A DNA stretch of 64,000 bases from Diplocarpon mali (lineage: Eukaryota; Ascomycota; Leotiomycetes; Helotiales; Drepanopezizaceae): positions 22,745 through 86,744 of the forward strand of contig JAENRP010000179.1 in NCBI GenBank assembly GCA_024741835.1. Reading direction: 5' to 3'. Of the stretch, positions 21,932 through 32,285 are shown piece after piece. The position numbers were made by a program, and so were the translations under genes. The notes under the pieces are model-generated. The model worked only from the letters and a program-made list of their open reading frames with translations, did not search any database and was not told where the DNA came from. The stretch's first letter is position 1. Every line of letters begins with the position of its first letter.

Positions 21932-22737
21932 TCACTCGTACTGGTAAGGGACAGCGCCGTCATACAGCGCAGTCTGGAACCGGAATGCAATGCATGTGGA
22001 GGTAGGTTCTGTCCTAGCCAAAGCATAGATCAGGTAACTAGTACCGTCGCTACCAAGGTCCGCCGGGCAGGCCGTGAATGATTTGCCGTCGAAGGTCACG
22101 TAACCGGCATCACCATTCGCTTTCTGAGGGCTGTATTCGAATGGCGCTGTCGCATGTTAGCATGTACCATTGACTAGGTTGATAGAGGTAGGTGGATGGC
22201 ATACTTGCTGAACTGGAATCTAGAAGGGCACCGCTGTGAGCCCCGGTGAAGGATAGAGACCCATCTCCGGCAACATAGACTTGTTGACCACCGGCAACAA
22301 TGCCATCGAGGAACAAGCTGCACAGATCATCAGCAGATGATCCACTTTGAACCGTGTTCGACCTGGAATCCGTCAGAGTGGGGCTGGGACGTACCTTTTG
22401 CTCTCAGGTCGGTAGAGGAAGACCGTTGTCGTCCCAACCAGAGAACACACAACATTTGAGTTTGGTGGGCACTGTAGGATTTGATAAGTCAGTATGACTT
22501 CTCAATGATCGAGGATCGGGGGTTGGGAGGGAGCCGCACATAAGTCTTGGTTCCATTGTTCAGGTTGAATTTCAAGCTGTTGGCGTTGATGGAGTAGCCT
22601 TGGATTGCGCTACCGCTCTTCACGGCGAAGCCCGAAAAGACATTGGGGTTGTCAGCGGGGACATCTGCACTCGTCGAAGTGGGTGCAGCGACAGCGAAGC
22701 TGGCGAGGAGCGAGAGGATGGCGGTCTTGGTGAACAT
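21932..22737 (-). CDS. Small secreted PhiA/IgE-binding-like cell wall protein
   Basis: Four exons on the minus strand, 22540-22737, 22395-22471, 22205-22317 and 21932-22146, give 200 residues. A signal peptide is clear: MFTKTAILSLLASFAVAAP with probable cleavage after an Ala near residue 17. The mature part resembles the PhiA/IgE-binding family: FSGFAVKSGSAIQGYSINA, then QQVYVAGDGSLSFTGAHSG, then FEYSPQKANGDAGYVTFDGK and FTACPADLG. Members are abundant secreted or wall-bound proteins of unknown biochemical role, linked to phialide and conidium development in Aspergillus. There are four Cys in the mature part, an even number. The third donor was placed at GTATGC after 22205 because it alone restores the frame. 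A TATA-like TATATAA lies about 135 bases upstream on the minus strand. Confidence 0.8.
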
Positions 22738-22870
22738 TTTGGGAGTTTTGGGGAAGTGTGGTCTGGAAGACGAGATGGAGTGCGGGTGGTAGTAGATGGG
22801 ATTAGATTAGAGAATATGAGTGCAAGTTGCTGGTGATGAAGGGAGGGAGAGAGGCGGGCCAGAGAGCTGT

Positions 22871-22877
22871 TTATATA
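22871..22877 (-). promoter_or_regulatory. TATA box of the PhiA-like gene
   Basis: TATATAA on the minus strand about 135 bases before the ATG at 22737; it fits a strongly expressed secreted protein gene. Confidence 0.4.
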
Positions 22878-25000
22878 GGAGGTAGAGTACAGGCAGTTCA
22901 TGTTTTGAACTCGGCACTCGCTTCGCTCTACGAAGGACTGCCCCCATGCCCGGAGACAAAAAGCTGCACCAAAACTGGACCGAAGGCTAAAAGAGCACCG
23001 GTCCGAGGACTAGAGACAACCATGGCGCCGGCCGCCGCCCACAAGACAGCTATTTCTGTATGGTATGCAGGTTGTCGGTAGGAAAGACTGTTCTGTTGTC
23101 AAGTCTACGTGTGGGGTGGGCTGTGTTGCTATGCAGGAGGGAGAGAGTTACGAGCGAGTACCCACAGTAACAGCTTTTCCCCTTGTCCGCGCCCCTTGCT
23201 GGGCGTCCATGTCAACTCTGCTGTTCCTGTCGTTGCGCCGTCACCCACGCCCATCATCAAACCCTAAATTTTCCAGGCCTTCTTCTGGGTTTCTTCTTCT
23301 CACGGGAAAAACACCACGCGAAGCCGAGAAATGCGTCGTGTACATTCCGACCCCCCGATCTGCGTCCGCAGCAACATCATAGGAGCCTCTTCCCACACGG
23401 ACCTGAATCTTCGACACACTCAAGTCTCCGCTCTGGGCAGGTGCGTCTTGTTGGAAATAACAAGCCTCTTTCCGGCTTGTTAGCGCGGAAGGGGTTGTGG
23501 CGGTGCGGGGGCCATCGGGAGGAGGTGCATCTGGCGAATCCCCGCTTTATTGTTCGACGGCTAACAGTGCTTCGGGCAATTGATAGACGCCTCCTCGTAT
23601 TGTTCCTGACTACGAAGTATCATGAAGGATGAAGGGCCCGCGAAGCACGGGAACTGGAGACCAGGACCCTCCAGATCATCCGGGGACGGAGAGACTTGGT
23701 GTGGCGTAGTGCCCGGCTCCCCGCACCCTTGTTCCTGCCAGCTCGATCGGATGTCTCTTTCCCTCTTTCCCTCTTTCCCGCTCTCCCGCAAGTCCGATAC
23801 GAGGAGGCGCCAAGACCTCCCAGGAAGCCAGCCCACGAGCGCCGTCGGGCCTGCTGGGTAGGTGGAGGTGGAGAGACTCGAGACACAGCAGAGAGGCTTC
23901 GGCCATCGGCCAAGTCCGATCAACAGCCGATCCTTCGCTACGGAGGTATTCTCCTTGTACGTGCCCGAGCCTCTCCGCGCGGACGGTGGGGCCGCGGCTG
24001 AGAATTGAGGCTCTGCCGTCCAGGCTGCTATCGTATTTTCCATTTTCATCTCATGACGTCGGGGCATGGTGACATCAGCCTTGCGCACCAAGGGGGGGGA
24101 CCGTCGAGTGCGGGCAAGAGCTCGGCAGGCGTGTTGTTTACTTCGCTACGTGCCATGGGACCTTGCGGTGGGGGGGGGGGAAGGGTAACGTTGCATCCAC
24201 GGGCAAGGGGGTGGCGGCATCGACGTCATTACGGCTTGGCAAGAGGCCGCCAGTCGGATTGATGTCCTTCACGCCAATTCGATGCGACGCGACGTCGGTT
24301 CCCGGGCTCGTTCGGCCCCGGCTCAATACCGTGACCGGCCGGGGGTGGCCTTCGTTCTTGCCGGCAACACCGCGCCTGGTCGACACGGGTAGGGAGTGAT
24401 ACTCTGCCATGGAAGGAGGGCCCGCGACCGGTATTCTTCGCGTGCAAGGAGGCCCCGCGACCGCGATTCTCCGCATGCATCAAGAAGGAGCCTGCCCACC
24501 GATCAAGAACAGTACTCAGCGTCACCCGCGTCCGTACATCTGCAGACGGACTCGTGCTTACATCAGCATGCGGAATACCACCCACCAACTTCCGGCCGGG
24601 CCACACGGGGCCGACGCCCGATTTGCTCTCTTCTTCTTCTCGTCGAGTCGGGTGGATCAAGGAAAAGGCTCGGCATCCCGAAGATTCTCTGACCGGAGAA
24701 AGACGAGGGAGGCTTCGAGAACCCCCCCGCCGAAAAAAACCTAGATATTTCGGAGCGAGCAATCGATCCAGCGGACTCGAGAGACGAGGATGACATGGGT
24801 GGGAGAGGTCGGCCAGAGTCCGCGTAAATCTTCCCTGTGTCCGGCACGAATGCTTCTGCGACATCTTGAGGTTAAAAGCGTCCGGCTGACCTGGCTCGCT
24901 ATTCTGAATGGTCACTTCTCGCCTTGCTGAGGATCCCCCGTCTGGATGCCGTGCCTCTCGATTGGCTCCAACACATGCCCTCCCCCGCGGATTCGAAGAT
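22878..25000. other. GC-rich region without a supported gene
   Basis: Long open frames overlap on both strands (for example 24229-24915 minus and 24396-24744 plus). This is expected from high GC with few stop codons and is not evidence of coding. Their translations are Arg/Pro/Gly-rich with no domain. Inside are an imperfect tandem duplication (24415-24483) and a G11 run (24170-24180). The composition switches sharply to AT-rich DNA at about 25.0 kb. Confidence 0.55.
24415..24483. repeat. Imperfect tandem duplication, unit about 33-36 bases
   Basis: Two adjacent units start with GGAGGGCCCGCGACCG and GGAGGCCCCGCGACCG and continue with ATTCTTCGCGTGCAA versus ATTCTCCGCATGCATCAA. Confidence 0.7.
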
Positions 25001-25299
25001 TAAGGTTCTAGCAGTGGCAGAGGCCCAAGATTCTTAAACTCCTCGTGATGACCCAAATCTACCGTGAATTCGCCTTTATACCTGGTAATTATCGAACACT
25101 TGTAGTCCATGCGTAGCTCCAGAGGTTGTTTCTATTAATAGAGGCTTTCACTAGGGGTATTACTCAGAACATGACTGCGATAATTCGCGGCTTTTCGCTC
25201 CCGAAGTTGACACTTGTGTGATGGATTCTCTGTTTAACATCCCTACCTTGGTCTCGTGAGAGACGACGAGAGGCTATCGGAGAAGCGTGGGAATCGATA

Positions 25300-25452
25300 A
25301 TAATTGCAAAACGAGAGAAAGAATCAAGAAAATGCTGGCAAGGTGCAAGGCAAAGATCAAAGCTAGAGAAGCCTTTACAAAATACCATGGTAGTATCAAC
25401 AAGAGCAGCATTGCCAAGTATCTAGAGAACACGGCCGAGAGTTGTGGATGAT
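25300..25452 (+). repeat. Repeat family A, copy 1
   Basis: Shares the core GCATTGCCAAGTATCTAGAG and flanking similarity with 27884-28040 (inverted) and 28300-28445 (direct). Upstream, all three have a run of the type AAGCTAGAnnAGCnTnTAnA then AAATACCA, so similarity extends about 130-150 bases. No intact reading frame. Confidence 0.75.
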
Positions 25453-26699
25453 TCCCCCCCCCCCCCTGTACCAAGTAGCATCAGTGATTCTCGTATTCTT
25501 GAATATACCAGCCCCAGCCCGAGTTTCGTAACAGTGCAAGTCACAGTGCCACGTCGAAGAACTTTTCTTCTCCTTCAAAATAGAACTCTGCACCGTAGGT
25601 TCCCAGCTGCAGAAACTGTAAAACACAAATAGTCGCGCTATTCCCGATCCAGAATTATACCACAAGTAGCGCGCCCTACGAGCATTTCAGCCCACGCCTC
25701 TCTAGAAGAGGCTTTTGACCCACCCCTAGATTCTGCCATGTTCTACAGAACACATGACTAAAAATAGGAGTACGATGACTCTGACCCAGCAAAGGGAAAT
25801 GGTCACTATGGAATCGTTGATGGTCTTGCTCCGCGTCTCTGGGGCAACCTCCCTTTTCCTGCCCGAGTAGACATCCGAGCAACGCCTTTTCCGAGCTCCC
25901 ACCCCTCGTCCTCGGCTAGCTGTCACAGCCAGAAATGCGACAGGTTCTGCTGTGCACGAGATGCCATGAGCCGCACCACCCAGCAAGGGTGTACGAGGCC
26001 ACCTGAAACAACCTCCGGTACCTGTACCTGCACTTCGACCTCCAAGGCGGTCAGCGAAGCCCGGCCAGTCCCCGGATTTCCCGTGCTCTGCACGCGCGTG
26101 CGAGGGCCGGCACTGTACGGTCTTTGGCCGCAGGCCAAGGAAACAAACACCCATTGGAGAGAGAGAGAGCATCTTTGACCTCGCAGACCCACGGAGAGCC
26201 CCTCCCCTTGCACACACGCTCATGTGGTGTCGGTGTGGTCCGCGACGAAGTATCTGCACGCCGAAACCCAAGAGCGAGAAATCAAGGTTCGCCGGGCTTT
26301 CCGTTCTATTTAAAACCTCCTCTCGTGGATATTCGTAGAAGCCTTGCGCTGCCCACGCTTACCGTGGAACTCTACCCCTCGAAGTCTAGCCTAGCCGGCA
26401 CATCTCGGTGCGAGGGAATGATCGGAATCGATGGAGTCGTGGGCCACAAGGCGCACATTTACGTATATCGAACGAGAACAGACCCACGCCGCTTCTGCAT
26501 ATTTTACAAGTTGGCTTGGAGACAGAGGTCGTACTAAGTATGAACCGTATTATTCATAATGCTAGCAAAGTTGACGTACGTGGCACGCGGCTGACGCAAT
26601 ACCAAAGCGAGCATGAGAGCAAGTGTTCTACAAGAAAGTCATATTGATTGCTGAGTTATATTACCGTATCGTACGCGGTGTCTCCGACGAACCGGCAGA

Positions 26700-27220
26700 T
26701 TCTCTAGGTTCTTTCTAAGAAGTCTGCAAAGCCGAGATTAAGTCCTTTGAAGTGCGTATATCGAACCCGAAGCTGGCTAAAGCCAGGACTTATTGAAAGC
26801 TTTCGGGTGAAAATATTTTATACTTGACTCTCTTATAATTACCGTCTACTCCCTACCTCTACTTATTTACATTGTAATTGTGCAAATGTATACCTACAAG
26901 CAGAGAAAGGGCTTGATAGTGGATATAAAGAGGGATAAAGTAGGTTATGGAAGACAAGGCAAAGGAGAGGGGAAAGGATGTTTTCAAAATCCTCATAGCT
27001 TCGAAGATTTTCTGTAAAAACTTTCTTTGGCAATATTCTCTGAAAGCTAGAGTCACTCAGAAAGATGATAATTAATAGCTGCCGCTGCCTAGTAAGACGC
27101 TTGTCATAGTTATGTAAAGAGTCGCTATTAGTAAGAAGGGCTTATTCTAAGGCAAGGAACGCAAGGCAACTCCATGTATGTAAGCACTTCATTGAGAATA
27201 TACTGACTTAGGACCTAAAG
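26700..27220 (-). repeat. Repeat family B, copy 1 (inverted)
   Basis: The reverse complement of this segment aligns along its length with 31240-31650, and partly with 30420-30850. Shared landmarks include the 16-mer AGTAAGAAGGGCTTAT (here as written; inverted at 31250-31265), a TAATTAATAnCTGCCGC block, GGATATAAAG, and CTGGCTTTA followed by GGACTnnATnTCGGCTTT. Diverged but clearly homologous. Confidence 0.75.
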
Positions 27221-27534
27221 AGGATAATTATCAAGTAAGGGAAAGGTTAGACTCGTATTCAAGGAGTCGAAGCTTCTTATATTCGTTTCATCATATGCCT
27301 AATACGACTATGGCGTCTCGCGCTCATAATATATAGCTTACAACTAATGTAGCATATAAAAATGGAGTGAGAATTCTATTACATTTCAAAGCATACAAGC
27401 TTGCTCTGAAAATAAAAAAGTAATCACGAGGTAAGAATACAGGCAGCTCAGAAGGCGGAGGCCTACGAAAGTGGCGGGTATCCCTGAACAGGGAAAAAGT
27501 AAGGTGCTGGTATGCCTCGTGGCCTCACGCCATT

Positions 27535-27620
27535 TGAATGGATTCCGAATCATCAGATCAGCGTAAGAGGGGTACCACAAGGTCCTACACTCTTTCCCCG
27601 TATAGAGAGAGACGTAGCTT
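27535..27620 (+). pseudogene. Possible reverse-transcriptase fragment
   Basis: One frame reads IPNHQISVRGVPQGPTL, which resembles the GxPQG(S/P)xLSP motif of non-LTR reverse transcriptases. The frame is closed on both sides and no YxDD motif was found nearby, so this is at best a short relic and may be chance. Confidence 0.25.
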
Positions 27621-27883
27621 TGCGCTAAATCAACAGTATAGTAAGAATAGGTACTTTGTCATGGTAACCCGCTCGGGGCTTCATCCTACCTCTGCCTTTT
27701 TTTCCTCTTCCTTCTGTATTACTTGGCACTCATAGTAACTATTCTATAAACGCGGTCTGTGCGCAACTCTCAAGGTTTCTATCGACAGGGGCTTGGACTA
27801 AGGGCGTGCTACCAATGATATGGCAATGCTACTTCGCCGCTTTTTATACGGAGAATCAATGCTTTAGTCATACTTCGTATTAT

Positions 27884-28040
27884 GGGTAGATGTTCCACAA
27901 TTCTAGGCCGTGCACTCTAGATACTTGGCAATGCCGCTTTTATTTTATACCTTGGTATTTTGTATACGCTCCTCTAGCTTTCACTACTACCTTATACCTC
28001 TTTAGCATTTCCTTAATTAGCTGTCTTATAAATAAAGCGT
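27884..28040 (-). repeat. Repeat family A, copy 2 (inverted)
   Basis: Reverse complement of family A: it contains GGCATTGCCAAGTATCTAGA then GTGCACGGCCTAGAATTGTG, matching copy 3 through GTGCACGGCCTAGAAT and copy 1 through TTGCCAAGTATCTAGAG. Confidence 0.75.
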
Positions 28041-28299
28041 TGATTTTCAGTCTGAAAAGCGGCGAATTGATATAGTTATATCATTAGTAGTACTTCTTAT
28101 TTAAAACCCCGGCTAATAGAAACCTCTAGAATGACGCTCAGACTACCTTTGTGGAATATTTACCACCTGTACTAAGTAGAACCCATATTTAGTGTACCTC
28201 CGCCAAAGACGCAAAGACGACATACTTCATAAGACAAACAATTCTGCTATCATACGCCTTATACTAACGCTGGTTTACCCAAGACGAGATTGCTCTTCA

Positions 28300-28445
28300 A
28301 TCATAGGAATTAGAGATTTGATTCAGGAGATACTAGAAAGATACAAGGCCGTGACTGAAGCTAGAAGAGCGTGTATAAAATACCAGGGTGGAGAGCAAAA
28401 GCGGCACTACCAAGCATCGAGAGTGCACGGCCTAGAATCATAGAT
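28300..28445 (+). repeat. Repeat family A, copy 3
   Basis: Direct copy with AAGCTAGAAGAGCGTGTATA, AAAGCGGCACTACCAAGCAT and GTGCACGGCCTAGAATCAT. A frame open across this copy alone hints that the ancestor was coding, but the other two copies carry stops or frame changes. Confidence 0.75.
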
Positions 28446-28599
28446 TAATTACCCATAGTACAAGTATATTGTCTTTTCTTGGAGTTTGGCGTTTTCTCCG
28501 AAAGATAAATACTGGTCAGCTGACCGACGAGAAATACCTAAACTCTCGGCGTAACGGCCGCCCACAGCGAGAGGTAACATAGCCACGAAACCACCCGGA

Positions 28600-29625
28600 T
28601 GGCCTTACTTCCTAGAGCTCTCCATACTCCTTTTTAAAGCAGCCGCTAACAATGACCTCGGAAATGGCCTTGGGGCTTACAGGTGCGGTACTGGGATCGA
28701 TATTTGACAACGAAATAGAATAAGATAAGATAGTTGAATTATAATCACATGATAAAGTCTGCTCTTTTATAAAGGGCCGATACTATACCGGTGTACCTCT
28801 AAATCGCCTCTCCTTCTCTATATTCCCTTAAGCCTATGCATGCTATCATAGCTGGGTCCCTTGGCCAAAGGCCGGTCCGAGACCCTTTGAATCGTACCCG
28901 GCTCGTACGTGACGTGCATCTGTACGATGATCTTGGGAAGAAGGGGACAGAACGTCATAGAGGCAAACTGCGTAACAACAGGAATAGCCCTTAAATGCCC
29001 TACTGCTGAGTACTTTTATACTACGATTTCAAGTAGGCCTTCAATTGATCTCGAGAATTGCTCTGCGTATGACCTTCGAAATGGCCCTTGAACTGCCCTG
29101 TAACTTAGAACTCTCGACACTACTTCTTAACTAGGCTCTGAAAATGATCTCGAGAATGGCCCTAAAAGAGCCCTACTACTTGGAACTCTCTTTACTATTC
29201 TTTAAAGAAGGCCCTGAGAATGACCTTAAGAATGGCTCTGCGAATGGTTCTTTGTTGCAAGAATACATGTCACATGTTTGTCATATGAGTTAAAGACAAT
29301 GCCAAGGCGCTAAGGCTGAGGCACTTACCTTAGATAGCTCTCAGTTAGAGAGCTCTCTTTTAGACCTCAAGACGACCAACAATCGTCGTTTGCAACTCAT
29401 ACTTTCTCGTGCACTCTTCGAGTTTACTATTAAGTTTACTATCAGAGCATCTCCTCACTACATTCTTGAATGAGCCTTACCACATAGAAATCTCTATACT
29501 ACTTTTTAAAGTGGGCCTTGATAATGACCTCGAGAATGGCTTCGAGAATAGCCCTCTGAACGGCCCTACTACTAAGAACTCTCCATACCATTCTTTTAAA
29601 TGGACCTTGAGAATGGCTAGGAGAA
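28600..29625 (+). repeat. Diverged tandem repeat, unit about 75-100 bases, in two clusters
   Basis: Units recur with the anchor AGAACTCTCnATACTACTTTTTAAA, followed by GGnCnTGAGAATGACCTCGAGAATGGCC. Anchors lie at about 28612, 29003 (weak), 29104, 29179, 29483 and 29572. Copies are diverged and the spacing is irregular, so this is an old degraded minisatellite or a degraded repetitive open frame. Confidence 0.7.
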
Positions 29626-30055
29626 TTGTCACGGCGTGACCAGAGAGGAGCTGGGGATCGACAAGACTGGGTCGTGTGCCGCCTCTTGGTATCCAGGCGA
29701 CAGGCAATGGAGTTGTGCCGGTCCCTGGGGATTCCTGAATGTGACGTGCTAAGGAAGCGAGACAGGACCCTTTCCTTTGTTGACTGTTCTTCTTGCGAGA
29801 TTGTTACTACACGCCGACCTATACATACTCCCACTCGAGAGCGCATACGTAGGAGGGCAGGAGGCCCTCAGTTGCTTGTTAGTTTTGAATTTCTATCAGA
29901 TTTGGTAGCATTGATCTCATCGACTTAATCGACTTGTGCCTTGCTCTTGGCGTCACAAAAATAGCTTTAATATTAGCCCCTATTAGTAGATCACTCAATT
30001 ATCTCTAATTTCAATATATAATATACCCTTTTCATTCTTTATTCATGTAGACCTT

Positions 30056-30305
30056 TGCAACAGAGGTCCGGAAGTCTATCCCGTAGCTTGCGAAGGGCCA
30101 TAGACTTAAGCGCTAGTACAGGCCTGAATCGAATCATATAATAAATTACTTCTATTGGATCAAGTGAGGGTCCTGGAATTTATTATAAACTACTATTTAA
30201 CAGTGGCAAAGCGAGGTCCCCTAGCCCCGGAGCTTGTATAGGGCCGCTGGGCAGAGACCTCGTTCAACATACTATGTTAGATCTGAATTATATAGTATAG
30301 GCGGG
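30056..30305 (+). repeat. Possible two-copy repeat of about 100-115 bases
   Basis: Segments at about 30056-30150 and 30206-30300 share GAGGTCC, a (C)CGnAGCTTGnnnAGGGCC block and GAATnATATAnTA in the same order. Similarity is moderate and the boundaries are uncertain. Confidence 0.4.
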
Positions 30306-30419
30306 AAACACTTCATCGTAAGAGGCGTAAGGAGGAACTGGAATAGAAAATCTTTGAATTTAGTATCTAGTCTTTTATACTATTACATCAATAGATAGAG
30401 TCGCTTCAGGCCCCTATCT

Positions 30420-30850
30420 TGGAATAAGCGCTTTTTGCTAACGCAACTCTTTATTCAATTACATTAAACGTCTTGCTACTTGGTGGCTGCTGTTGACTAG
30501 ACCTTTCTTCTTAACTTCAAGCTTTCGAAGATAATCCTTCGAGGATATAAAGGCTTTTGAGCATGTCTAGTTCCATCTATTTTTTATATACTATAACTCG
30601 CCTCATTCTCTCAACTCTATTATCGAGCCCTTGCTTTACTCATAGGTATATATCTAAATTATTCTAGACAAATGGAAAGGGTCGAAAGTAAAGGGTCGAA
30701 AGTGAAGGGTATTTCTTAAAATAGGTATAAGAATTCGTTCTAAACCTTTCGAAAAATGCTAGCTTTATTAGAGACAGGGTTTGATATTTCGATCTTGAAA
30801 GGACTCAATCTCGGCTCTAGATTCTACAACAATATCGACTCACTATAGTA
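30420..30850 (+). repeat. Repeat family B, copy 2
   Basis: Aligns with copy 3 (31240-31650): GGAATAAGC at the left, TTnATTTnATTnnnTTAAAnGTnTTG, GAGCCnTTnnTTTA, TTTCGAAAAnTnCTnGCTTTAT, AGGACTCnATnTCGGCT and the ending AGA(C)TnCTnnA. Confidence 0.65.
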
Positions 30851-31239
30851 TAGTAGGTATCTTTTGTCCTATTAAGAAGCTGGCCCTTGTATACTTCTTT
30901 TTAATCCAAATTTACAACTCGCAATGAAAACTAGTAGAAAGACAGATTTAGATGCCTTTGTAATGGTCTCTAACACAAGAGCGTGTAATTTATTCCCTTT
31001 TTCTTTTTTACCTTTCGATATGCCGTATTAGTTCTAAAGTATATAGCACATGTAGGAGACGCCATACTATATTTCTATATAGGAGAAAACTACGATCAAA
31101 ACTCCCTAGACATATTACTATTTAGCCCAAGATACCTATGTTCCTAATTCATTAAATAAGAGCCTAAACTATGCCTCTTTAGGTCTTAGGCGAGTACCAT
31201 CTTAGGAAGGGGCCTGAAAATATAGAGTTGACTTGAATT

Positions 31240-31650
31240 CTTTATTCCAAGATAAGCCCTTCTTACTGATAGTAGCTATTTATTTGATTGTTAAAAGTGT
31301 CTTGATAATAGGCGGCAGATATTAATTATAATTTTTATCGACTTCTTTACAAGGCCTTAAAATGTATCTTTTTCCTTTCTCCTGTTCCTTGTATACGATA
31401 ACACGCCTTTTTACCCTTTATATCCTTTATTGAGCCTTTAATTTAATTGAAGGCATATATTTGACTAATTATGAAGTACGCCAGTAAAGGCCGACAGTAG
31501 AGGCTATTTATCAAAAGGGTAGTACAAAAAATCGTGTCGAAGCTTTCGAAAAGTTCTGGCTTTATAAGACTTGGGGTTTAATTGTTTCATAGTCAAAAGG
31601 ACTCCATATCGGCTTTAAAGACTCCTTAGAAATGATTTAATAAATCTGCA
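31240..31650 (+). repeat. Repeat family B, copy 3
   Basis: Best-preserved partner of the inverted copy 1. ATAAGCCCTTCTTACT (31250-31265) is the exact reverse complement of a 16-mer in copy 1 (near 27135). Order and spacing of the landmarks are kept over about 400 bases. Confidence 0.75.
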
Positions 31651-32285
31651 AGTTCATAAAGACACCGCGTGCGAGTATTTAGTCATCGTCTCCCCCTTTC
31701 TCCTTGTGTCATAGTTAATTTGTAAGGAAAAAGGCTTGATACTGTAATGATAAGGTTAAAGATACCTGCCGTACCACAGTGCCTGGCAGGTGTTGATCTA
31801 ATAGTATCGAATCACTAGTTCCATTCATGTTGATTTTAATGCTCAGCAGCAATAGAGACAAAATACGTTAGTTAGAGATACCAACACAGAGCAGACACGT
31901 GAATGCCTTGGCAGCTTGTTACCAAGATAGGCCAACACATGACAAACCACCAAGTATTCTTAAGTCATACTAAAAGTCTCTGTTTTTGTTTTCTATTATG
32001 CCCTAAATTAATCAAATGCAGCTCTCCACACGCCTTTGATCCAGCACTTGGGAAGCGTTTCAATGTAGAAAGCCAAAGATTGTTGGACTTTATCGTATGT
32101 CTTCCGATATTGGAAGTCAGTATGAGCCGCAGAAAGCGGTTTGTGGGTATAGCAAATGTATGGCAAATGTTTGGAAAGCCCAGGCCATGCCCATGAGTCT
32201 CACACCATTCCATCAACGCCGAAAATGAAGTGCTTGTACTACGAGAACCCAGAAGTGAAACCTAACGCCCGCCGTGTGCCTATCC

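Larger units (their letters stand above)
25000..32285. repeat. AT-rich repeat island with degraded transposon-like sequence
   Basis: About 7 kb with no gene that I can support. It is rich in TA dinucleotides and in-frame stops and is built from diverged repeats present in direct and inverted orientation (listed separately). Stops in all frames plus diverged repeat copies are what repeat-induced point mutation leaves. A more GC-rich patch survives at about 25.9-26.5 kb. A C13 run sits at 25454-25466. The island ends abruptly at the 3' end of the PRS1 gene. Confidence 0.75.

Noticed and set aside
22201..22207. GC-AG intron (GCAAGT) in the PhiA-like gene
   Set aside because: A normal GT donor three bases on (GTATGC) is the only choice that keeps the frame with the next exon.
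24229..24915. 228-codon minus-strand frame in the GC-rich region
   Set aside because: Overlaps other long frames on both strands, is Arg/Pro/Ser-rich, and shows no domain or splice signals; explained by high GC.
26745..26790. GGGTTCGATATAC (minus strand) resembling a pol III B box, suggesting a tRNA or SINE
   Set aside because: No A box or cloverleaf in reach and the other copies of the repeat do not keep the motif.
31764..31791. 7-bp perfect hairpin ACCTGCC/GGCAGGT with a 14-base loop
   Set aside because: Short stem without U tract or gene context; expected by chance in a sequence of this length.
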